Notes under the pieces: model-generated | Seen by the model: only the letters and a program-made list of their open reading frames with translations | Databases searched by the model: none | Told to the model about the DNA's origin: nothing | DNA from: Isoetes taiwanensis | Taxonomy: Eukaryota > Streptophyta > Lycopodiopsida > Isoetales > Isoetaceae | Reading direction: 5' to 3' | Length of the DNA: 64,000 nt | Assembly (NCBI GenBank): GCA_021234155.1 | Contig: JAJEKV010000079.1 | Span: 1,111,395 to 1,175,394 of the forward strand | In this document: positions 1 through 12,066 of the stretch, piece after piece | Position numbering within the stretch: position 1 is the stretch's first letter | Layout of the letters: each line of letters opens with the position of its first letter | Position numbers and translations under genes: made by a program

Positions 1-2535
1 ACTTCCTTCCTTCCTTCCTCTTCTAGATGTAGATCTAGATATACAATGTCTTATACAATGGTCTATGTGTTGAAATGATGATTTATGAGCAGAAGCAAAA
101 GACAGTAATTAAAGGAATACTAAATGAGTAGATACATGCTTTACCAACCCAAAACCTAGAGCCTATGAATGTCCCTAGAGACTGACATGTTTCTTCATCC
201 CACCGAGTAGAATAGGCTATTGTAATGAGAGACTCGTCTGGAGGGGAAACTGGCCAAATAGATAGGCATATCTTTCATCACAATAGTGTACAAACATTTT
301 GAAAACATATCTAAGTGGACTAGCCGACCACAACAACATAGCAGGGCAACATGGCACATGAGAAAGATTGCATGCATAAACAAATACATCAATAACACCA
401 CTACTCAACAACTTGGTATTAGGCCATTGAGGTCCAACATATTTAAAACTTATTATCCCCAGCAATGGGAGCACAAGATGCATATGCCAACAAGATGCCA
501 ATGATAACTATCAAGAGTCTCAACTGGGCAATCATGCAAGAAGTCGCCCAATAACCAAGTAGTAAGATGCTTATTCCAACAATACTAAGAGTTCCAAATG
601 GGCAAATGTGCAAGAAGTCGACTAATAACCAAGCATAAAAACAAAAATGGCACCAAATGATGTAGTGGAAAATTCCCTGTGCTACATAAAGAAAAATTAC
701 TCAAACAATATAATTGGAAGCTAGAGAACAATCACATAAAAGAAAAGGAATGATAGAGGGAGTGACGGATATAAGCAACAATTGCAAGAACAGTTTCTTA
801 ATGTGCCATCGTCACGCATATTTACTAAAAAGATATCGAGTTATGGTAATAGATGTACATGGAAAGGAAACAAGCATGCATATATTGACCCAAAAGATCT
901 CAAGTTATGACTATGGAAGTGAAAAGGAAACACAAATATATTGACAAAAGGATTCGAAGCCTAACCACAAGTTCAAAAGCTTTATACCTATTACGATTCT
1001 TACAAGAAGAATATAAATATTGAGCTAAGGACTTATTATGACTTAAAAATCGCAGGCCATAAAGTGCGAGGAAGGGAAGAATTCCGATTGACAGTGAAAT
1101 ACATGCCGCTTGACGATTTCGAATGGATCAAAGATGAAATATGATTCGAAGAGGTAAGCACCAGTACAGAAGGAAGAAGGCAAAAGGCAAACCGATAGTC
1201 AGAACCCAACAGAGAAACATACGGATCAAGTCAAGTTACTTCAAAAGAATAGTAGAGGGTAAAAGCATGTTAGGGTGTCCCTTAACAAGTATCATCTAGT
1301 GACTAAAAGGTATAAAAGGGTATCACGCACTAGTGCTATGAGACATTCAATATCTCAATAAATATTAATTTTAATGGTTTATGCAGTCTTTTAAGTCTTA
1401 GGTTTGTGCTTCACATAACATCAAATCTCAATGTGTCATAGACTTTTATTTTGAATTTTTAATTTGGTTTTCATGAAAAAAGAAAAGAGAAAGTTCCTGG
1501 AGTACCTAGTGTATGTGTAAGCGGGTTTAAAATGGACCCTCACCAGACCAGGTCAGATCCGTCGGATAAATAAATAAATCAGATCGAGATCGATCTTCAA
1601 TCGGCATGCGCATCGATCCGATCAAAGATCCGCTTTGCGTCCGCGTCCGCGTCCGCTTTTGCGTCCGCTTGCCGTCGATCCTCGTCGCTCCGTCAAATCT
1701 GCTTTGCATTCAATCTTGAGAAAAACGCCATCCATGCTACCCAGGATGTACCAAAAGCTTGCATTCTTAGGATCCAAACGATCTCATATTCCCTACGATG
1801 ATGAGTAATTGTACATGTTAAGCAAGTTACCAAGAGCATCATACCATCAATGTGAGCAACACCGATCTCAATGCCTTCTCAATGTGTCGCCTTCCTCATT
1901 CGTGAACGGTTACATGCACTAGCATGCTCTAAGATGTCAAATCATTGCTAAAGCCCAATAAATACTCTAGAAATGTTCCACAAATATGCGGCAACTTAAG
2001 TCGTACAACCAAATGCAATATAATAAGTGTTATCGTGGCATATATGTGATGTGTTGTGATGTTTGTAACCATAAATTCCTAGAATAGTTGAACAATTGCA
2101 AGTAGTATGTTCCATATTCTAGTGTTGGCATTCAATTTATAACTTCTCCAAATAACATTTATCAGGTCCTCCAATTCAATCATAAGGGATGTATAGATTC
2201 TATAAAAATCAAACACACCTTTAGTCAGTTACTATGGACATTTCAATGTACATGCATCTACAACTGTATGGCTGTCTACAATAGAATGGTACTTACATAC
2301 GACACTGATACAACTACTTCCATATCAAATTGAAACATTAGCTTCTTTGAAAAATCAATGTACATATGTTTACAACTTCATGGTTAATCTGCAATACGAT
2401 CATACTTATGCCCATCAACGATGGGCTCTGTTACTAGTTTCTTTTAAAATAAAACACAATTTCCTCCTCTCAAACCTTGCAGTTAAAGGATCCTTTTAAC
2501 ATCTATGCTTAACATATATGACAAATTTTTAACCA
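1..2535. repeat. block A, copy 1 (direct segmental duplication)
   Basis: This segment matches 22722-28085 in the same order and orientation. Paired parts are 1-945 with 22722-23668, 1001-1520 with 25963-26520, 1725-1875 with 27036-27190, and 1890-2535 with 27440-28085. Long runs are identical (285-945 is almost unchanged), interrupted by short scrambled patches. Both copies begin with the same (CTTC)n run. In copy 1 the match ends where the 3.4 kb tandem array starts. No gene is recognised in it; the short open frames look like chance. Confidence 0.9.
1540..1720. repeat. GATC- and CGTCCG-rich simple sequence
   Basis: Copy 1 of block A carries here a GATCGAGATCGATC run followed by repeated GCGTCCGC words. 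Copy 2 carries an unrelated-looking GATCAAGAAAG/GAAA microsatellite at the same place. Flanking sequence is shared, so this is an allelic-type replacement within the duplication or a badly resolved low-complexity stretch. Confidence 0.6.
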
Positions 2536-2540
2536 CTTCA

Positions 2541-5225
2541 GCCTATTATCGAATAGGACGAAAATGTTAAGATATTTTTAAACAATATAGCAAATATGGT
2601 AAGAAAAATACTCTTGCTTCTTACTTCTTATCACGTTGATACAAGGGAAAATAGTGATACATATGCAAATGACATGGATCTCTACATATGCCCGTATGTG
2701 ACCCGCTGGAATTGTTTTTACAAGTTCTCACAACTATGGTTTCGGTTATGTCTCAAAACATGTCACTTTAGGAGTAACATTTGTAGCCGAAATGGATAAG
2801 CGTGGCTTCTGATTAAGGCAAAATGACCTTGCTATGGACAAGATGCAACTTCGGCATGCCATGCGAGGTAAGTTTTCTTATCGCTTGAGCCACATGGATG
2901 GCAATTACGTTAGGGTTTGAGAGATACTATCGCAAGTCTTGGCTTTTGTGTAAACTAGCGAGGCGGTAATAAGGGCCCGGCAAAGCATTTTACCTAATAT
3001 AGCGATTGTCGGCTCTCAAATATGGAAGACAAATGAGCCATGCAAGCATAGAGGCCGTCGAGGCAAGCCAAATTTGCATTAGATATGCATCTTTTGCATT
3101 CGAGATATGCATTCAGTACCGCAATGCAGAAATTCTTCTTCTAATGTTGTAAGCTAGGATTTTGCTATTTCTCGGTACTTCCGTTCAGTTGCATATTGCT
3201 CACCATTGACCCCTCTGATTAAAACTCATGGTGGATGTGCACATATTAATCTAAGTATTTTGCTTTCTAAGCATGTGTATACGGTTGGCGGCACTAATAT
3301 GTGGAACATGCTAATAATTTAATAATGCGATGTTTGCATGTCTCACTATTCTTTTGCCCATTTGAGGGGACTTTTTACAAAATTGAGGGTGGTAAACCCA
3401 AGAAGTTCCATGACTTACTGTTAGTAGCTTAGGCTTTTTGCCATTCTTTGGCTAGCTGTCCTGCAGTTCTCTTTGCGGGTAAGCAGAACTACTTGCTCTT
3501 TGTTTTGAAGTTGTGAGAAATGCAATATTTTTATTACATTTACACCTTTGACATGAAAGCTAAGGATGATTCAAGATCAACTTTTAACATGGCTTCCAGC
3601 GGCAAATATCACTTTGAAAGTATACTTTTTTTTATTCTCAAATGGCAATATATTTTGTGGTCTTGGATATAAAGTCAATAAATGATTACTTGTACTTTTT
3701 TCTCAAAGTATTTAATGGAATTAAAATTTTGATACTTTGTAACGATTCGGGAAAACTTAGGTTAGTTGGCACCGATTTCTAACCTAAGAACATGATTGTA
3801 TACAATAGGTCTTTGCATGAAGTCAGCTGGATGGTAAAAGTATTAATAGCGGATTTAAAAGTTTTTTCTCTTCACCCGGTTCTCTAGTTTTACTGAGACC
3901 TTAATCATAGTTACCTCACGTATTTGAGGTGTGAACATTGATTACTAATAGCATTTACATAATTTAAATGCTTGTCACGCGTGCTGGATATTTATAGGAA
4001 TTGGCTGAAAATGATGGTTCTCCTTAAGTAATGAGTAAGTACAACTCAAGGACTATGATTGCGGGGCCATTAGCCGGGCTACTGCCGATTCCGGACATAT
4101 TGTGACATATATCAAGAATGAGAATGCAGTATGGATGTTATCAAATAAAACTTTGGATATGGAATGTCTGGGTTTTGCAAAGCGTTTTTAAAAAGTATGA
4201 GAATCTTTTGGCAGATTGGTATATTCAAGTTGTAACCATATTAAGGCCTAAGTTGAGATGCACGGATTGGCTTAGGGCTGCTAATTGTACCTAGAAGTGT
4301 TCTTTGCAAAGTTCATAGAAAAGAGTAAAAAGTCTGTTTGAAACTGATTTAAAAGGATTTTTTCCAAATGCTAGTTCTCTAGTTTTACTAGGGACATAAT
4401 GTAGTTTACAATCGGTGTATTTACTCTCGTACTATGTTTATTGAGATGTTTATAGGAAATGGAAAAGGCTGTCAATGAAGACATTGTTGCAAATAACCAG
4501 ACATGGGCATTGGCTTTGATGGACATGGGCATTGGCTATCATACGAATAATCAAATCAGGAATTAAAAGGAAATCCTTACAGAAATAAAGGTAATATGAC
4601 AGCTCTTTTTTAAAATTATTCCAATGAAAATGACATTGGGGGATTGAATCATAGAGGCTGAGTTTTTGGCTATTCAAGGAGCTGGTCTTCTGGCGTGGCC
4701 AGGGGTGAATACTCTTGCAAAGGGGTACATCTTGTTTACCCTGTGATAGAAAAAGTGGTATTCTGAAAAATATAAATTAGCCACATTTTGGTTTTGCCCT
4801 TGCCATTTGAGAAACCAGCAAGGAAAATAAATACTTGTCTCTTATTGCATGTGTGCAATAGGAGTTAGGCAATATAGGTAGGGTAGGGCTTTGGCAACAA
4901 GGTCCTACTCTCCTTGTTGCTAACTCTTTAATGAATTTTGGCCCACCCTGACCTACGGTAGGAGGCAGGTTTTATTATAAGTAACAATGGAATGCTGGTT
5001 GACATTTTATTATTATTTGACATTTTGAGAAATGTTGGCAGTATGACATTGGACCAACATATTTATTAAGACAACTTACAAATGACATAGATTTGTAGTT
5101 GTTGTAATGGTGCAGGAAATACACTTAAAAGGTGAATGCGGCTATGGAAATGGATACACATGAAAAAATATCCTATATTATATTGTAACTTTGTGTAGGA
5201 ATAGCATAAGCTGAAATATTAAGGT
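2541..5225. repeat. 3.4 kb tandem repeat, unit 1 (internally deleted)
   Basis: The unit starts at the landmark CCTATTATCGAATAGG (2542). Compared with units 2 and 3 it lacks about 0.72 kb near 3175-3200, corresponding to 5885-6615 of unit 2, so its spacing to the next landmark is 2703 bp. It includes sub-repeats around 3880 and 4372 sharing TTCTCTAGTTTTACT, each followed by TTTATAGGAA(A)TGG, which looks like a branch/acceptor region before an exon. The conserved stretches near 4450-4590 and 4640-4900 look exon-like but carry stops. No protein family is recognised. Confidence 0.85.
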
Positions 5226-8200
5226 ATTTGGGCACCGACCCGTACCTATTATCGAATAGGGCCGAAAATGTTAAGATATTTTCCAAGCAACTATATAGCA
5301 AATATGGTAAGAAAAATACTTCTTTGCTTCTTGCTTCTTATTGTGTGATACAAGGGAAAATAATTGATACATATGCAAATGACATGAATCTCTACACATA
5401 TACCCGTATGCTTGACCTTTGGGTATTTTTCACAAGTTCTCACAACTATGGTTTCAGTTATGTCTCCAAAAGCAATGTCACTTTAGGGTAACATTTGTGG
5501 CGAAATGGATGGCCGTAACTTCTGATTAAAGGCAAATGACCTTTACTATGGACAAGAGATGCAGCTTCGGCATGCCATGCGGGTAAGTTTTCTTATATCA
5601 TGAGGCCACATGGATGGCAGAATTACATTTAGGGTTTGAGAGATACTATCTGCAAGTCTTGGCTTTGAAAGTGTAAACTAGCCGCAGAGGCGTATGGAGT
5701 GGCAAAAGCATTTTACCTAATATAACGATGCCAGCTCTCAAATATAAGGAAGACCTAAAGTAGGCCATGTACAGCATAAATGTCGAGCAAACCAAAATGC
5801 GCATTAGATAGCCATCCTGCATTAGGATATGCATTCCGATGCAAAATTCTTCTTCTAATGTTGTAAGCTGGGATTTATTTCCATGCTTTGGGCTATGGCT
5901 AAAAAGAATGAAGACCTTGGTAATAAGCACGCACACATATGCAGTGGGTACGCAAATTCTAATACTTGGATCCAGGGGGCCAGGGCAAGTAGGAATGTTC
6001 ATGGCGTGGATTTTGATCGATTACACAAGCACATGAGACATAAAATGCTAATTCCGAGCGAGCAAATGGAGCCTTGAAGGCGTGCAAATTCAACAAACAA
6101 ATGGAGCATAAAAGTGAGCAAAGTTCACAAGCCCCGGACACTTACATCCGGGTTAATTCTTTGACATTTTGATAAATGTAGCAATTGCTTTCAAATATCT
6201 GACTGACTTAGTAGCTACATTAAATTAACTACTTTGTTTGCAAGGAGACAATATAAGTTGAATTTTACATTTACTGCACGTCTTTTGAGTCATCATATAA
6301 ATTGAATTTATAATATTGCACATTAGATGAACTTTTTGAATGAGGGGATCTACTTAAATGATTGTAGATATGTGTAATACAAAAGAGTGAAAATTAAGAG
6401 AACTATTTGCAGCATATGCGACATAGAAAGATGTGAAGTAACTCTCGTAAATGACTTTGAGCCTAGCATTGCATTTTTGGCTTGGAGCTCATTGGTCTTC
6501 ATATCTTTTAAGAAACTTGTAGCGGAAGGGATAGTATGTTCTAGAATCTTAGAATCATTGTGATGATAAAATGCATCTTGAGAAACTCTGTGCTAGTCTG
6601 AGAGGAGAATGCATTTTGCACCATTGACCCCTCTGATTAGCTCACTGTGGTGGGTGTACATATTAATCTAAGAATTTTGCTTTCTAAGCATGTGATATAC
6701 GGTTGGCTGACATAATATGGTAAGGACATGCTAATAATTTAATAATCGATGTTTGCATGTCTCACTATTCTTTTGCCCATTTTGAGGGACTTTTACAAAG
6801 TGAAGGTGGTAAGCCCAAAGTTCTGACTTACATTAGTAGCTTAGGCTTTTACCCCATTCGTTCCTTCTGTATCCTCTGGCGGGTCTCTTGATGTAGAACT
6901 ACTTACTGCTTTGTTTTGAAGTTGTGAGAAATGCAATATTTTATTCGTTTACCGGCACGTAGAAAGCTAAAAAAGGATGATTCAAGATCAACTTTTAACA
7001 TGAAAGCTTCTTGACAAATATCACTTTGAAAGTATACTTTTTATTCTCAAATGGCAATATATTTTGTGGTCTTGGATATAAAAGTCAAAGAGAAATGAAA
7101 TTCTTTATGCACTATAAAAGTATTTAAATGGAATTAAAATTTTGATACTTTGTAACAGTTAAGGCTTAGCAGGTTAGTTGCTTTGTTCTAACCTAAGGCT
7201 GCCAATTTAATATCGAAAATGGTCTTTGCATGAAGTCCATTGGATAGTAAAATGCAGTATGTGGATTTAAAAGGTTTTTTTTCTCTTCACCCAGTTCTCT
7301 AGTTTTACTAGGGCCTTAATCATATGACTACCTCAACTATTTTGGTGTGAACATTGAATTACTAATGGCATTTTACATAATTTACGTCTTGTCACGCATT
7401 GGATATTTATAGGAATTAGCGAAAATGATGGTTCTCATACAAATGGCTCGATATAAGTACAACTCAAGGGTATGATTCACCCGAGCCCGATACTTCAGAC
7501 TCTGCGATTCAGAGACTATTGTGACATATATCAGAATGAGGAAATCACATTATGGATGTTATCAAATAAAACTTTGGATATGAAATATCACGGTTTTGCA
7601 AACATTTTAAAGATAGCGAGAATCTTTTTGTAGATTGATATTCAGAGGTGCTTGGCCGTATTAAGGCCTAAGTTGAGGATACTGGATTGGCTTAGTGTAA
7701 GCGCTAATTGTACTAGAAGTGTTCTTTGCAAAGTTCATGAAAAGGTAAAGAAATGCGATTTTGAAGCTTGATTTAAAAGGTTTTTTTTCCAAATACTCAG
7801 TTCTCTAGTTTTACTAGGGACCTTAATGTGGTTTACAATCAGGTGTATTTACTCTCGTACTAATAACATTGAGATGTTTATAGGAAATGGAAAAGGCTGT
7901 CAATGAAGACATTGTTGCAAATAACCAGACATGGACATTGGCTTTGATGAGAGCTATCATACGAATAATCAAATCAGGAATTAAAAGGAAATCCTTACAG
8001 AAATAAAGGTAATATGACAGCTCTTTTTTATGAAATTATTCCAATGAAAATGACATTGAAGTTGAATCATAGGCTGAGTTTTGGCTATTCAAACTGGTCT
8101 TCTGGCATTGACCAGGGGTAGTACTCTTACCAAAGGGGTACATCTTGTTTACCCTGTGATAGAAAAATTGGTATTCTGAAAAATATAAGTGGCCACATTT

Positions 8201-8655
8201 TGGTTTACTTGCTTGCCATTTGGCTCCTTTAAAGGAAAATAAATACTTGTCTCTTATTGCGTGCTGCAATAGAGGAGTTGGAAGCAATATAGGTAGGGTG
8301 GGCTTTGGCAACAAGGTCCCTCTCTCATACATTGCTAACTCCTTTAATGAATTTTGGCCCACCCTGACCACCACATTGCAGGAGGCGGTTTTTTTATTAT
8401 AAGTAACAATGGAATGCTGGTTGACATTTTGTTATTATTTGACATTTGAGGAAATGTTGGTAGGTATGACATTGTGGACCAACATTAAAGACAACAAAAG
8501 CACAAAATGAAACATGAATTTTGTAGTTGTTGTGTAGTGCAGGAAATACACTTAAAAAGGTGAAGATGCGGCTATGGAAATGGATACACATGAAAAAATA
8601 TCCTATATTATATTGTAGCCTTGTGTAGGGTCTTATAGCTGAAATATTCAGGAAT
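5226..8655. repeat. 3.4 kb tandem repeat, unit 2 (full length)
   Basis: Landmark-to-landmark spacing is 3431 bp (5245 to 8676). Parts are shared almost base for base with unit 3 (for example 7860-8250 with 11290-11680), while others differ by many small indels. Splice-like borders recur, such as GCGGGTAAGTTTTCTT near 5580 and TTTATAGGAAATGGAAAAGG near 7877. It may be a tandemly amplified gene fragment with introns, but no product can be named. Confidence 0.85.
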
Positions 8656-11600
8656 TATTTGGGCACCGACCATTACCTATTATCGAATAGGACGAAAATG
8701 TTAAAGATATTTTCCAAGCAATATAGCAAATATGGTAAGAAAATGCTTCTTTAGCTACTTGCTTCTTATCGTTGATACAAAGGGAAAATAATTGATACAT
8801 ATGCAAATGACATGGATCTCTACATATGCCCGTATGTGACCTTTGGAATTGTTTTTACAAGTTCTCACAACTATGGTTGATTATGTCTCCAAAAACATGT
8901 CACTTTAGGGTAACATTTGTGAAATGGATAGGTATGAAAACTTCTGATTAAGGCAAATGACCTTTACTATGGACAAGATGCAACTTCGGCATGCCATGCA
9001 GGTAAGTTTTCTTATAAACAGGCCACATGGATGCTTGAAGTGCATTTAGGGTTTGAGAGATACATGCAAGTCTTGGCTTTGTGTAAATAACCTGAGGGCG
9101 GTAATAAAAGGGGCGGCAAAGCATTTTACCTAATACCCTCGCGGTGTAGCTCTCAAATATGGAAGACAAGTAGGCCATCACGAGCATGAGCCGTCCGAAG
9201 CGGAAGCCAAGCTGCATTCGATATACATCTACTGCATTGAATGGCCATTCGGTACCGCGGCTGAAATTCTTCTTCTAATGTTGTAAGCTAGGATTTACTA
9301 TTTCCATGCTTTTGGGCTATGGCTAAAGAATGAAGACCTTGGTAATAAGCACTGCACACATATACTTGAGTGGCTGCAAATTCTAATATGGAATCAGGAG
9401 GACGGGGCATAAAATAAGATATTCCTTAGCGGTAGTTTTGATCGGTGCACAAGCACATAGAAACATGAAAAAATGCACTAATTCGGCAAGAAATGGAGCA
9501 TGAAGGTGATGCAAATTCCAACAAACAAATGGGCGCAAGGCAGGCAAAGGTTCTAGCTGGGCCTTCTCCCGAGGTTAATTCTTTGACATTTTGATAATGT
9601 AAGCAATTGCTTTCAAATATCTGACAACTTAGTAGCTACATTAAATTAACTACTTGTTGCAAAGAGCAATATAAGTTGAATTTTACATTTACTTACGTCT
9701 TTTGAGTCATCATATAAATTGAATTTCGTAATATTGCACATTAGATGGGCTTTTAGACGAGGATCTACTTCAATGATTGGCAGATATGTGTGTAATAAAG
9801 GCGAAAAGTAAGAGAACTATTTAAACATATCGCGGCATAGAAGATGTAGTAACTCTCGTAAATGACTTTGAACTTCTTGTGCATTTTTGGCTTGGGCTAC
9901 GTGGTCTTCATATCTTTTTAAGAAACTTGTAGCGGAAGGGGAGTAGTATGTTTACCCGGAGAATCTTAGAATGCATTGTGATGATAAAATGCGTAGAAAC
10001 TCTAATTTGCTTACTTACCAGGTCACAGGAGAATCGGTACGCACCATTGACCCCTCTGAGTTAGCTCGTGGTGGGTGTGCATATTAATCTAAAGAACGCT
10101 TTCTAAGCGTGATATCACTGAGTTTGTGACATAATATAGTAGGACATACTAATAATTTAATATGTCGATGTTTGCATGTCTCCACTATTCTTTTTGCCCA
10201 TTTAGGGGACTTTTTACAAAGTGAAGGGTGAGTAAACCCAAGAAGTTCCATGACTTACATTAGTAGCTTAGGCTTTTACCCATTCTTTGGCTACTTGTCC
10301 TCTGGTTCCTCTTTTGCAGGTAACCGAACTTCTTGCTCTTTGTTGAAGTTGGCAAGAAATGCAATATTATTTTATTCGTTTACACGGCACATGAAAGCTA
10401 AGGATGATTCAAGATCAACTTTAACTTTTAAACCCTGACAAGCAGCTATCAACTTTTGAAAGTATACTTTTTATTCTCGAATGGCAATATATTTTTGTGG
10501 TCTTGGATATAAAAGTCGAAAATGATTCTGTACTTTTTCTAGAAACATTATTTAATGGAATTAAAATTTTGATGCTGTAGCAGTTAAGGCTTAGGTTAGT
10601 TGGCACACATTTCACAACCTAAAGAGTACGCCAATATGTGAAAAATGGTCTTTGCGTAGAAGTCCGTTGGATGGTAAAGAATGTGTGTAAGCGGATTTAA
10701 AGGTTTTTTCTCTTCACCCCGGTTCTCTAGTTTTACTAGGGCCTTAAATCATAGTTACCTAAGCATGTTCGGTGTGAGCGTTGGTCACCAATGGCGTTTA
10801 CGTAATTTGCGTCTTGTCACATTGGATGGCCCCATAGGAATTGGTAGAAAATGATGGTTCTCATACAAATGTCGATATAAGGCTGCTTCAGGACTATGAT
10901 TACTTGAGCCCGATGGCAATTTCTACCCGATTCAGGACTATTGTGACATATATCAAGAATGAAATCGCGATATGGATGTTATCAAAATAAAACTTTTGGA
11001 TATGGAATATATACGGTTTTGCAAACATTTTTAAAAAGTACTTGTAAGGAATCTTTGTAGATTGGTATATTCAAGTTGCCTTGTAACCATATTAAGGCCT
11101 AAGGATTGCAAGGATACTTTGGATTGGCTTAGAACGCTAATTGTACCTAGAAGTGTTCTTTGCAAAAGTTCATGAAAAGGTAAAAGTCTGTTTGAAACAG
11201 ATTTAAAAGGTTTTTTTTTCCAAATACTCAGTTCTCTAGTTTTACTAGGGACCTTAATGTGGTTTACAATCAGGTGTATTTACTCTCGTACTAATAACAT
11301 TGAGATGTTTATAGGAAATGGAAAAGGCTGTCAATGAAGACATTGTTGCAAATAACCAGACATGGGCATTACAAGCTTTGATGGAAACTATCGCTGAATA
11401 ATCAAATCAGGAATTAAAAGGAAATCCTTACAGAAATAAAGGTAATATGACAGCTCTTTTTTATGAAATTATTCCAATGAAAATGACATTGAAGTTGAAT
11501 CATAGGCTGAGTTTTGGCTATTCAAACTGGTCTTCTGGCATTGGCCAGGGGTAGTACTCTTACCAAAGGGGTACATCTTGTTTACCCTGTGATAGAAAAA

Positions 11601-12066
11601 TTGGTATTCTGAAAAATATAAGTGGCCACATTTTGGTTTACTTGCTTGCCATTTGGCTCCTTTAAAGGAAAATAAATACTTGTCTCTTATTGCATGTGCA
11701 ATAGGAGTTAGGCAATATAGGTAGGGTAGGGCTTTGGCAACAAGGTCCTACTCTCCTTGTTGCTAACTCTTTAATGAATTTTGGCCCACCCTGACCTACG
11801 GTAGGAGGCAGGTTTTTTTTATTATAAGTAACAATGGAATGCTGGTTGACATTTTATTATTATTTGACATTTTGAGAAATGTTGGCAGTATGACATTGGA
11901 CCAACATTAAGACAACTTACAAATGACATAGATTTGTAGTTGTTGGCAATGGTGCAGGAAATACACTTAAAAAGGTGAATGCGGCTATGGAAATGGATAC
12001 ACATGAAAAAATATCCTATATTATGTGCTTAGCCTTGTGTAGGGTCTTATATAGCTGAAATATTAA
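8656..12066. repeat. 3.4 kb tandem repeat, unit 3 (full length)
   Basis: Spacing to the next landmark is 3411 bp. All segments of unit 2 are present in the same order. The splice-like CAGGTAAGTTTTCTT recurs near 8999. Differences from unit 2 are concentrated in 9020-10330 and 10600-11130. Confidence 0.85.

Noticed and set aside
217-504. Overlapping frames on both strands conserved between 217-504 and 22922-23230
   Set aside because: They are conserved only because the DNA is duplicated; no motif, no codon bias, and frames on both strands are equally open.
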